From: JALZAA01 sp046724435
GTDB lineage: Bacteria > Actinomycetota > Acidimicrobiia > IMCC26256 > JACDBD01
DNA: 11,342 nucleotides
NCBI GenBank assembly: GCA_046724435.1
Contig: JBKOWN010000127.1
Span: 1-11,342 of the forward strand
Direction: 5' to 3'
Positions 5,597 through 11,342 of the stretch are shown piece after piece. Under the pieces are notes generated by a model. The model saw only the letters and a program-made list of their open reading frames with translations. It had not been told where the DNA came from and made no database searches. Positions within the stretch are counted from its first letter, which is position 1; every line of letters starts with the position of its first letter. Position numbers and translations under genes: made by a program.

Positions 5597-6331
5597 ATGG
5601 ACCTCGGCATCTCGGGCCGCCGCGCCGCGGTCGCCGCCGCCAGCCGCGGACTCGGCTACGCCACCGCCGCCGCACTCGCCGGCGAAGGCGTGCACGTCGC
5701 GATCTGCGGCCGCGACGGGAAGACGATCGCAGACGCGGCCGGCACGATCGGGCACGACGCAGTCGGGTTGGTGGCGGACGTCTCGACCACCAATGGTGCA
5801 CGCGGCTTCGTCGAGTCTGCCCGCGACGCGCTCGGCGGCATCGACATCCTCGTGACGAACGCCGGCGGGCCGCCTCCCGGCGACTTCTCGTCGACTCGGG
5901 TCGATCAGTATCTCGCCGCGCTCGAGCTGAACTGCTTGTCCGTGATCGCGATGTGCGACGGAGCAGTCCCGGCGATGCGTGAACAGGGCTGGGGAAGAGT
6001 GGTGGCGATCACGTCGGTCGCGGTGCGCCAGCCGATACCGCAGCTGATCCTCTCGAACACGGCCCGCGCCGGGGCGACCGGGTTCCTCAAGACCCTGGCC
6101 CGCGAGATCGCCGGCGACGGCGTCACCGTCAACTCCCTCCAGCCCGGCATGCACGACACCGAACGGGTCCGCCAGCTCGGCCACGCCCGCGCCGACGGTA
6201 TCCCGGCCGGGATGCTCGGTCGGCCCGAGGACTTCGGCGCGATCGCCGCCTTCGTGTCGTCGGACCACGCCCGTTTCCTCACCGGCACCGCGATCCACGT
6301 CGACGGCGGCGCGTACGCTGGGCTGCTGTGA
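5597..6331 (+). CDS. SDR-family protein with replaced catalytic Tyr and Lys (FabG-like fold)
   Basis: The product is 244 residues, normal for a classical short-chain dehydrogenase/reductase. The fold markers are present: a cofactor loop AAASRGLGYA (13-22) in place of TGxxxGxG, the acidic D61, the NAGG motif (88-91), Asn112, Ser140 in ITSVAV, and the C-terminal FLTGTAIHVDGG (227-238). The catalytic YxxxK, expected 13 residues after Ser140, reads SNTAR (153-157), so Tyr is Ser153 and Lys is Arg157. This resembles a known beta-ketoacyl-reductase-like SDR branch with a non-canonical tetrad, so the replacement is probably a family trait rather than a sequencing error. Oxidoreductase activity in the usual sense is therefore doubtful; substrate unknown. 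It sits 22 bp after the XdhC pair and overlaps the phosphatidyltransferase gene by four bases (GTGA), but I see no functional link to either neighbour. Confidence 0.9.
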   Translation: MDLGISGRRAAVAAASRGLGYATAAALAGEGVHVAICGRDGKTIADAAGTIGHDAVGLVADVSTTNGARGFVESARDALGGIDILVTNAGGPPPGDFSSTRVDQYLAALELNCLSVIAMCDGAVPAMREQGWGRVVAITSVAVRQPIPQLILSNTARAGATGFLKTLAREIAGDGVTVNSLQPGMHDTERVRQLGHARADGIPAGMLGRPEDFGAIAAFVSSDHARFLTGTAIHVDGGAYAGLL

Positions 6332-6957
6332 GCGCCACCGCGGCGCGCGCGAAGGGCGCACGTCAAGTCACCGACCACGGCATCCTGACGCTGCCGAACC
6401 TCATCTCGATCGGGCGGCTGGCCTGCGTTCCGCTGTTTCTCTGGCTGTTGCTCGGCCACGAGGACCAGATCGCAGCCGCCCTCCTCCTCGCGGTGCTGGG
6501 CGCGACCGACTGGGTGGACGGGTGGATCGCGCGGCACTTCGATCAGGCGAGCGATGTCGGCAAGGTCCTCGACCCGACTGCGGACCGGATCCTGCTCCTC
6601 TGCGCCGGGCTCGCCCTGCTCGCGGACGGCAGCCTGCCGTTGTGGGTCGGCATCGTGATACTCGCCCGTGAGGCCGTGATCTCGGTGGCGGTGCTCGTCC
6701 TGGCGGCGGCGGGTGCCCGACGTATGGACGTGCAGTGGGCCGGGAAGGCGGGAACACTGGCGCTCATGTTCGCTCTGCCCGGTTTCCTGCTCGCCGACGC
6801 CGTGTCGGAGATCCGGGTGCCGTTGCTGGTCGTGACCTGGGTGTTCACGATCGGCGGTCTCGTGCTCAGCTACTACGCCGCCCTGGCGTACATCCCGCAG
6901 GCGCGGGCGGCGCTGCGCGAGGGGAGAGCGTCGCACGACGAGGGGATGGTGGCGTGA
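6328..6957 (+). CDS. CDP-alcohol phosphatidyltransferase (PgsA-like)
   Basis: The product is 209 residues and an integral membrane protein. It carries the full family signature, D61-W-V-D64-G65-W-I-A68-R69 with G78, D82 and D86 (DWVDGWIAR, then GKVLDPTAD). The four aspartates bind the divalent metals used to swap CMP of a CDP-alcohol, normally CDP-diacylglycerol, for an acceptor alcohol. Hydrophobic segments lie at about 31-43, 48-60, 88-99, 104-127, 142-156 and 165-186, close to the six usual helices. The N-terminal LPNLISIGR (22-30) is typical of PgsA and cardiolipin-synthase-type members. The acceptor (glycerol-3-phosphate, phosphatidylglycerol or an inositol phosphate) cannot be decided from sequence. 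In Mycobacterium a pgsA2 gene lies a few genes upstream of gcvH-garA, which agrees with this position. The gene overlaps both neighbours by four bases, so its output is tied to the downstream nucleotidyltransferase fusion. Confidence 0.9.
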   Translation: MSATAARAKGARQVTDHGILTLPNLISIGRLACVPLFLWLLLGHEDQIAAALLLAVLGATDWVDGWIARHFDQASDVGKVLDPTADRILLLCAGLALLADGSLPLWVGIVILAREAVISVAVLVLAAAGARRMDVQWAGKAGTLALMFALPGFLLADAVSEIRVPLLVVTWVFTIGGLVLSYYAALAYIPQARAALREGRASHDEGMVA

Positions 6958-9446
6958 AAGCGGTGATCCTGGCCGGGGGAGAGGGCACGAGGCTACGCCC
7001 GCTCACGAGCAACCAGCCCAAGCCGATGATGCCCCTGGCGAACCGGCCGATGATGGAGCACGTCGTTCGGCTCCTCGCGTCCCATGGGTTCGACGACATC
7101 GTCGTCACCGTCGCGTTCCTCGCCAACCAGATCCGTGACTACTTCGGCGACGGCTCCGACTTCGGTGTGCGGATGCGCTACGCCACCGAGGAGACGCCGC
7201 TCGGCACCGCCGGTTCGGTCCTCAACGCGTCGCAGGAGCTCGACGACACCTTCCTGGTGATCTCCGGCGACGTGCTCACCGACATCGACCTGGGCGCGAT
7301 CGTGAAGGAGCACCAGGATGCCGGCGCGCTGGCGTCCATCGCGCTCAAGCGGGTCGAGAACCCGCTCGAGTTCGCGATCGTGATCACCCGTCCCGACGGC
7401 AGCATCGAACGGTTCCTCGAGAAGCCGAGCTGGGGCGAGGTCTTCTCCGACACGGCGAACACCGGGATCTACGTCCTCGAGCCCGGCATCTTCGACTTCA
7501 TCCATGCCGACGAGGTCGTCGACTTCGCCGGTGACGTCTTCCCGGCCGTGCTCGAGAAGAAGCTCCCGTTGATCGGCACGGTCGTCGACGGCTACTGGGA
7601 GGACGTCGGGACGCTCGAGGCGTATCTCCGCTCGCACCAGGACGTCCTCGACCAGCGCGTGCACGTCGACATCGACGGGTTTCGCATCGGCGAGGGGATC
7701 TGGCTCGGAGAGGGCGCCGACGTCGACCCCACCGCCCGCATCGAGGGCCCCGTCGTGATCGGCGACAACTGCCGGATCGAGGGCGGAGCGCACCTGCGGG
7801 AGTACACGGTGCTCGGCACCGACGTCGTGGTGAAGGCAGATGCCTTCGTGGAGCGCGCCGTGTGCCACGACCACGTCTACGTCGGGCCGAGCGCGCGCCT
7901 GCGAGGCTGCGTGATCGGTCGCTCGACCGACTTGCGAGCGCACGCCCGCATCGAAGAGGGCGTCGTGGTGGGGGACGAGTGCTTCGTCGGCGAGCAGGCC
8001 GTCATCAACCCGGGCGTCAAGGTGTACCCGTTCAAGACGGTCGAGAACGGCGCCATCGTCAACTCGTCGATCGTGTGGGAGAGCCGCGGCGCCCGCACGC
8101 TGTTCGGCCGGCGGGGGATCCGCGGCCTCGCCAACGTCGACGTCACGCCGGAGGTCGCGATCCGCGTCGCGACGGCATACGGCACGGCGCTCAAGAAGGG
8201 CGCCACCGTCACCACCAGCCGCGACACCAGCCGGGTCGCACGGGCCCTGAAACGTGCCGTCATCGGTGGCGTCAACCTCGCAGGCGTGAATGTCGAGGAC
8301 GTCGAGCTCGCCACGGTGCCCCTCACCCGTTTCCAGGTTCGCAACGGCAAGGCCCGAGGCGGGATCACCGTACGGCTCGCCCCGGGCGACCCCGACGCCG
8401 TCGAGATCCGGTTCTTCGACGCCGACGGCAAAGACATCGACGAGTCGACGCAGCGCAAGATCGAGCGGCTCCTCTACCGCGAGGACTACCGGCGCGCGTT
8501 CGCGGCCGACATCGGCGACATCGAGTACCCGCCCCGATCACTCGAGTTCTACACGTCGGCCCTGATGGACACCGTGGACCAGGAACGGCTGCTCGAGCGC
8601 GCGTTCAAGGTCGTGCTCGACTACTCGTTCGGGGCGGCGTCGATCGTGATGCCGACCGTCCTCGCCAAGACGGGCGCCGAGGTGCTTTCCATCAACCCGT
8701 ACGCCAGCACCGCGTCCGCCACCGCCGCGCTCGAAGAGCGTTCCTCGCGCGTGTCGCGCTTGTCCGAGCTCGTGCGCGCGTCCGGCAGTGAGCTCGGCGT
8801 CGTCATGGATCCCGACGGCGAGACGGCCACGATCATCGACGACGAAGGGCACGCTCTCGACAACGACCAGGCGCTGCTCGTTCTGCTGACCCTGGTGACG
8901 GAGGCGAAAACGGACGCGCGTGTCGCGCTCCCCGTGTCGGTGACCCGAGAGGCCGAGCGCGTCGCGTCGGAGCGCGGCGCCACCATCACCTGGACGAAGC
9001 TGTCGGCGCCGAATCTCATGGAGGTGGCGTCGGCGGGTGGTATCGACTTCGCCGCCTCGCAGGACGGCGGGTTCATCTGGCCCGACTTCATGCCTGCGTT
9101 CGACGCCACCGCGACCCTCGTCAAGCTGCTGGATCTGCTCGCCGCCACGGAGCGAACCCTGTCCTCGGTGGTCAAACGCCTCCCGCGCCTGCACGTCGCG
9201 CACGAGACGGTGGCGACGCCGTGGGAGCGCAAGGGAGCGGTCATGCGCGAGATGGTCGAGCGCGCCGGGACGCGAGACGTCGTGCTGGTGGACGGGGTCA
9301 AGGTCTTGCATCCGGACGGCTGGGCCCTGGTGCTCCCCGATCCCGAGGAAGCGCTGACGCACGTCTGGGCCGAGGGCGAGAGCGACCAGGCCGCGCGTCA
9401 GCTCGCCCAGGAGTACGCCCGCCGGATCCGCCAGGTTCTGAGGTAG
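6954..9446 (+). CDS. Sugar-1-phosphate nucleotidyltransferase (GDP-mannose-pyrophosphorylase-like) fused to a degenerate phosphomannomutase-like domain
   Basis: The product is 830 residues in three parts. Residues 1-235 are the nucleotidyltransferase, with LAGGEGTRLRPLT (6-18), K23-P24, SGDVLTD with the metal-binding Asp106, FLEKP (154-158) and NTGIYVLEP (169-177). Residues about 245-380 form a left-handed beta-helix of hexapeptide repeats (VVIGDNC, VYVGPSA, VVVGDEC). Residues about 384-830 follow the alpha-D-phosphohexomutase layout, starting with FGRRGIRG. This architecture is known from cyanobacteria and actinobacteria and is usually named mannose-1-phosphate guanylyltransferase; glucose-1-phosphate remains possible. 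All four mutase active-site loops are altered: the TASHNP serine loop reads VRLAPGDP (473-480), DGDADR reads DPDGET (619-624), the sugar-binding loop reads DGGFIWPDF (704-712) and the phosphate loop SGTEP reads DPEEA (796-800). The mutase part is thus probably structural or regulatory. The start is GTG 6954, overlapping the phosphatidyltransferase stop. Confidence 0.88.
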   Translation: MKAVILAGGEGTRLRPLTSNQPKPMMPLANRPMMEHVVRLLASHGFDDIVVTVAFLANQIRDYFGDGSDFGVRMRYATEETPLGTAGSVLNASQELDDTFLVISGDVLTDIDLGAIVKEHQDAGALASIALKRVENPLEFAIVITRPDGSIERFLEKPSWGEVFSDTANTGIYVLEPGIFDFIHADEVVDFAGDVFPAVLEKKLPLIGTVVDGYWEDVGTLEAYLRSHQDVLDQRVHVDIDGFRIGEGIWLGEGADVDPTARIEGPVVIGDNCRIEGGAHLREYTVLGTDVVVKADAFVERAVCHDHVYVGPSARLRGCVIGRSTDLRAHARIEEGVVVGDECFVGEQAVINPGVKVYPFKTVENGAIVNSSIVWESRGARTLFGRRGIRGLANVDVTPEVAIRVATAYGTALKKGATVTTSRDTSRVARALKRAVIGGVNLAGVNVEDVELATVPLTRFQVRNGKARGGITVRLAPGDPDAVEIRFFDADGKDIDESTQRKIERLLYREDYRRAFAADIGDIEYPPRSLEFYTSALMDTVDQERLLERAFKVVLDYSFGAASIVMPTVLAKTGAEVLSINPYASTASATAALEERSSRVSRLSELVRASGSELGVVMDPDGETATIIDDEGHALDNDQALLVLLTLVTEAKTDARVALPVSVTREAERVASERGATITWTKLSAPNLMEVASAGGIDFAASQDGGFIWPDFMPAFDATATLVKLLDLLAATERTLSSVVKRLPRLHVAHETVATPWERKGAVMREMVERAGTRDVVLVDGVKVLHPDGWALVLPDPEEALTHVWAEGESDQAARQLAQEYARRIRQVLR

Positions 9447-9456
9447 ACATCGGGGT

Positions 9457-9840
9457 ATGGAGCTCCCCGATCAGCTGCGGTACACGAAGGAGCACGAGTG
9501 GGTCGCGGTGGAGGACGGGCGCGCCCGGGTGGGGATCACGGACTTCGCCCAGGACGCGCTTGGTGACGTCGTGTTCGTGCAGCTGCCGGAAGTCGGCGCC
9601 AGCGTGAGCGCGATGAGCAGCATCGCGGAGGTGGAGTCGACGAAGTCCGTGTCGGACATCTACGCCCCGGTCGCGGGAACGGTCGTCGAGGTCAATCCGG
9701 CGCTGGAATCGACGCCGGAACAGCTGAACCAGGACCCGTACGGCGACGGGTGGATCTTCGTGCTCGACATGTCGGACGCGTCGCAGGTCGACACCCTGCT
9801 CGACGCCGCCGCCTACCGCCGCCTCGTCGAGGAGCAGTAG
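9457..9840 (+). CDS. gcvH: Glycine cleavage system H protein (lipoyl carrier)
   Basis: The product is 127 residues, the usual GcvH length. GcvH carries the aminomethyl group on its lipoyl arm between the P, T and L proteins of the glycine cleavage complex. The signatures are the opening RYTKEHEWV (8-16), VGITDFAQDALGDVVFVQLPEVG (25-47) and the lipoylation site VESTKSVSDIYAPVAG with lipoyl-Lys63, followed by the closing NQDPYGDGWIF segment. ATG 9457 has only a short G-rich stretch before it, and the gene starts 10 bp after the preceding stop, so it is likely co-transcribed. No other glycine cleavage gene is in view. In Mycobacterium gcvH lies directly upstream of garA and the MerR gene Rv1828, the same order as here, which links it to the GarA-controlled nitrogen/2-oxoglutarate module. 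A role as lipoyl relay for 2-oxoacid dehydrogenases is also possible, as in some bacteria. Confidence 0.96.
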   Translation: MELPDQLRYTKEHEWVAVEDGRARVGITDFAQDALGDVVFVQLPEVGASVSAMSSIAEVESTKSVSDIYAPVAGTVVEVNPALESTPEQLNQDPYGDGWIFVLDMSDASQVDTLLDAAAYRRLVEEQ

Positions 9841-9887
9841 CCGCCGCCGGCACGATTCGCGCACCGGACGCCGCGGCCAGGCGGCAG

Positions 9888-9893
9888 TACCCT
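9888..9893 (+). promoter_or_regulatory. Candidate -10 box of a leaderless transcript for the FHA gene
   Basis: TACCCT fits TAnnnT and lies seven bases before the GTG at 9901, placing transcription start at the start codon. No ribosome site is present. The 60-bp gap after gcvH (9841-9900) is otherwise GC-rich with no clear -35 hexamer. It would let the FHA-MerR pair be expressed apart from gcvH. Confidence 0.5.
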
Positions 9894-9900
9894 TTCCAGG

Positions 9901-10377
9901 GTGATTTGTGCGCGGTGCGGGCACGACAACGAGGCGGGGGCGAATTTCTGCTCGTCCTGCGGGGCCGCGCTGACGGACACCGAGGACGAGACCACGGTCA
10001 CCCTCGCCATCGAGGAGCGCCTCGAGCTCGACGACGAGCTGGGGGCGTTGCTGGCCGAGCTCCCGCCCGGCATGGGCGTCGTGGTCGTCCGGCGGGGCCC
10101 GAACGCCGGGAGTCGCTTCTCGCTCGAGCGTGATACGACCACGATCGGCCGCCACCCCGAGTCCGACATCTTCCTCGACGACATCACGGTCTCGCGCCGC
10201 CATGCCGTCATCCGCCACGATCGGGACGGCTACGAGGTGAGCGACGCCGGTTCGCTGAACGGGACCTACGTGAACCACGAGCGGGTCGAGACGTCCCCCC
10301 TCCGGCACCTCGACGAGGTCCAGGTGGGGCGGTTCGTGCTCCTGTTCATGCTCGGCGGCGTCGAGGAGCACGCGTGA
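9901..10377 (+). CDS. garA: Zinc-ribbon plus FHA-domain regulator, GarA/OdhI-like
   Basis: The product is 158 residues. Residues 1-22 are a zinc ribbon with Cys3, Cys6, Cys17 and Cys20. Residues about 60-150 are an FHA domain nearly identical in its core to mycobacterial GarA: RRGPNAGSRFSL (64-75), IGRHPESDIFLDD (82-94, Arg84), VSRRH (97-101) and GSLNGTYVN (117-125). Between them lies DETTVTL (29-35), and its E30-T31-T32 matches the ETT site that PknB/PknG-type kinases phosphorylate in GarA and OdhI. In those proteins the phosphothreonine tail folds back on the FHA domain and switches off inhibition of 2-oxoglutarate dehydrogenase and glutamate dehydrogenase. The same role is likely here. The zinc ribbon is an addition absent from Mycobacterium GarA. 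The neighbours gcvH and the MerR gene reproduce the Rv1826-Rv1828 order. The GTG start follows a leaderless-type -10 box, and the stop overlaps the MerR start. Confidence 0.9.
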   Translation: MICARCGHDNEAGANFCSSCGAALTDTEDETTVTLAIEERLELDDELGALLAELPPGMGVVVVRRGPNAGSRFSLERDTTTIGRHPESDIFLDDITVSRRHAVIRHDRDGYEVSDAGSLNGTYVNHERVETSPLRHLDEVQVGRFVLLFMLGGVEEHA

Positions 10378-11318
10378 GCGTGAACCCGAGCCACGACCCG
10401 TCGCATCTGTCGATCGGCGAGGTTCTCAACATCCTGCGAGAGGAGTTCCCGGACGTCACGATCTCGAAGATTCGCTTCCTCGAGAGCCAGGGGCTCATCG
10501 ACCCGGAGCGGACGCCGTCGGGGTACCGCAAGTTCTACGAGTCCGACGTCTCCCGGCTCCGCTGGATCCTCCATCAGCAGAAGGAGAACTTCCTCCCGCT
10601 GAAGGTGATCAAAGAGCGACTCGACCGTTTGGGAGAGGAGCAACCGGCGCCGGTGCACTCGATCGCGCGCGCGAAGCCCCGCGGGCGTCGCGCCCCGTCC
10701 CGCCAGGCGCGCCGCGCCCAGGACCTCGCGCCGCAGCTCCCGCTGGGCGATCCGATGCCGACGACGCCGGACCACGACGAGCTCGCCCCGACCGCCGAGA
10801 ACGGAGACAGGGCGCGCCTGGACGAGAACGCTCCGTCGCGAAAGAAGGACGAGGGCATGCCGCCGCGAGCTGAGGAGGAGCGTCCGAGGCCTCGCGATGA
10901 AGAGCAGGGTGTGCCGGACGATGCCGCCAACAGCAGTCAGGGCCTGACGCGTCGGGATCTCGCGCGCTCAGCCGGCCTCGAAGACTGGCAGCTGAACGAG
11001 CTCGAGTCGTTCGGCTTGCTCGAGCCCGCCGCCTACAACGGTGGCGACGCGCTCTTCGACGACGAAGCGCAGGCGATCGCGTCGGCCGCGGCCGGGTTCT
11101 ACGCGCACGGGATCAGCGCGCGCCACCTCCGGATGTACAAGCATTTCGCCGAACGCGAGGCGGGGCTTTTCCAGCAGGTGGCGCTCCAATACATCCGGCA
11201 GCGAAACCCGGAGGCGCGCGCCAAGGCACAGCAGGAGCTGGCGTCGCTGTCGCGGTTGGGGCGTGCATTGCGCGCGGCATTGCTCGTCCACGCCGTACGC
11301 GACTCGCTCGGCGAGTGA
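10374..11318 (+). CDS. MerR-family transcriptional regulator, Rv1828-like
   Basis: The product is 314 residues. Residues 11-88 are a MerR winged helix-turn-helix: LSIGEVLNILREEFPDVTIS (12-31), KIRFLESQGLIDPERTPSGYRKF (32-54) and ENFLPLKVIKERLDRL (71-86). This pattern, with DVTISKIRFLE and the LPLKVIK helix, is that of mycobacterial Rv1828. Residues about 90-188 are a low-complexity, charged and proline-rich linker, expected to be disordered and longer than in Rv1828 (about 247 residues in total, from memory). Residues 190-314 are the effector-like C-terminal part, which opens with a second HTH-like stretch (LTRRDLARSAGLEDWQLNELESFGLLEP) and contains the ISARHLRMYKHFAEREAGLFQQ helix. It should bind DNA as a dimer; target genes are not known from this window. 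It overlaps the FHA gene by four bases (GTGA) and probably shares its promoter. No metal-binding cysteines of classical MerR proteins are present. Confidence 0.9.
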   Translation: MSVNPSHDPSHLSIGEVLNILREEFPDVTISKIRFLESQGLIDPERTPSGYRKFYESDVSRLRWILHQQKENFLPLKVIKERLDRLGEEQPAPVHSIARAKPRGRRAPSRQARRAQDLAPQLPLGDPMPTTPDHDELAPTAENGDRARLDENAPSRKKDEGMPPRAEEERPRPRDEEQGVPDDAANSSQGLTRRDLARSAGLEDWQLNELESFGLLEPAAYNGGDALFDDEAQAIASAAAGFYAHGISARHLRMYKHFAEREAGLFQQVALQYIRQRNPEARAKAQQELASLSRLGRALRAALLVHAVRDSLGE

Positions 11319-11334
11319 CCGGGACGGCACAGAC

Positions 11335-11342
11335 AAGGGGAG
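11335..11342 (+). promoter_or_regulatory. Likely ribosome binding site of the next gene beyond the window
   Basis: AAGGGGAG at the very end of the window, 16 bp after the MerR stop, looks like a Shine-Dalgarno sequence for another plus-strand gene. By synteny with Mycobacterium (Rv1829) a bifunctional-nuclease-family gene would be expected, but none of it is visible here. Confidence 0.4.

Noticed and set aside
7862..8791. Plus-strand open frame of 309 codons in another frame
   Set aside because: It is wholly inside the nucleotidyltransferase fusion gene and its translation is almost entirely Arg/Pro/Ala repeats.
9841..9900. Intrinsic terminator after gcvH
   Set aside because: The stretch is GC-rich with short self-complementary words such as CCGCGG, but there is no stable long stem followed by a T run.
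9298..10371. Minus-strand open frame of 357 codons
   Set aside because: It is antisense to gcvH and the GarA-like gene, both of which have clear family motifs; high GC makes long shadow frames common.

Overview
The window is GC-rich DNA from an actinobacterium. Most starts are GTG, neighbouring genes overlap by a GTGA quadruplet, and the right end keeps the gene order gcvH - garA-type FHA gene - MerR regulator known from Mycobacterium (Rv1826-Rv1827-Rv1828). Acidimicrobiia or a relative is my best guess at class level. That is an inference, as no rRNA or other phylogenetic marker is present.

Left region (1-2830) is an accessory-looking patch of small, mostly minus-strand genes, visibly less GC-rich than the rest. 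It holds the 5' part of a medium-chain dehydrogenase gene cut by the window edge (1-392), a Sec-exported protein of unknown function (508-1038), a membrane-anchored extracytoplasmic protein of unknown function (1246-1677), a small plus-strand ABM-like protein (1803-2105), and a four-helix membrane protein made of two similar halves (2126-2830). Two imperfect copies of a 46-bp element (1146-1191 and 1698-1743) lie upstream of the two exported-protein genes and bracket the second one. Both copies have the same internal layout of short direct repeats.

Right region (2897-11318) is one unbroken run of plus-strand genes: a gamma-glutamyltransferase-family Ntn-hydrolase, a two-gene XdhC-type molybdenum-enzyme maturation factor, an SDR protein lacking the catalytic Tyr and Lys, a CDP-alcohol phosphatidyltransferase, an 830-residue nucleotidyltransferase / hexapeptide / phosphomannomutase-like fusion, lipoyl protein GcvH, a zinc-ribbon plus FHA protein resembling GarA/OdhI, and a two-HTH MerR regulator of the Rv1828 type. 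Several pairs overlap by 4 bp (XdhC halves, SDR/phosphatidyltransferase, phosphatidyltransferase/fusion, FHA/MerR), which points to translational coupling.

Three functional themes can be inferred: molybdo-hydroxylase maturation (the XdhC pair, with no molybdoenzyme in view), envelope lipid and GDP-sugar supply (phosphatidyltransferase coupled to the nucleotidyltransferase), and control of glycine/2-oxoglutarate metabolism (gcvH next to the GarA-like gene and its MerR neighbour). I found no tRNA, rRNA, CRISPR array, transposase or convincing intrinsic terminator. The most notable oddities are the repeated element around small exported genes, and three enzyme-family proteins (GGT-like, SDR, PMM-like domain) whose key active-site residues are replaced.
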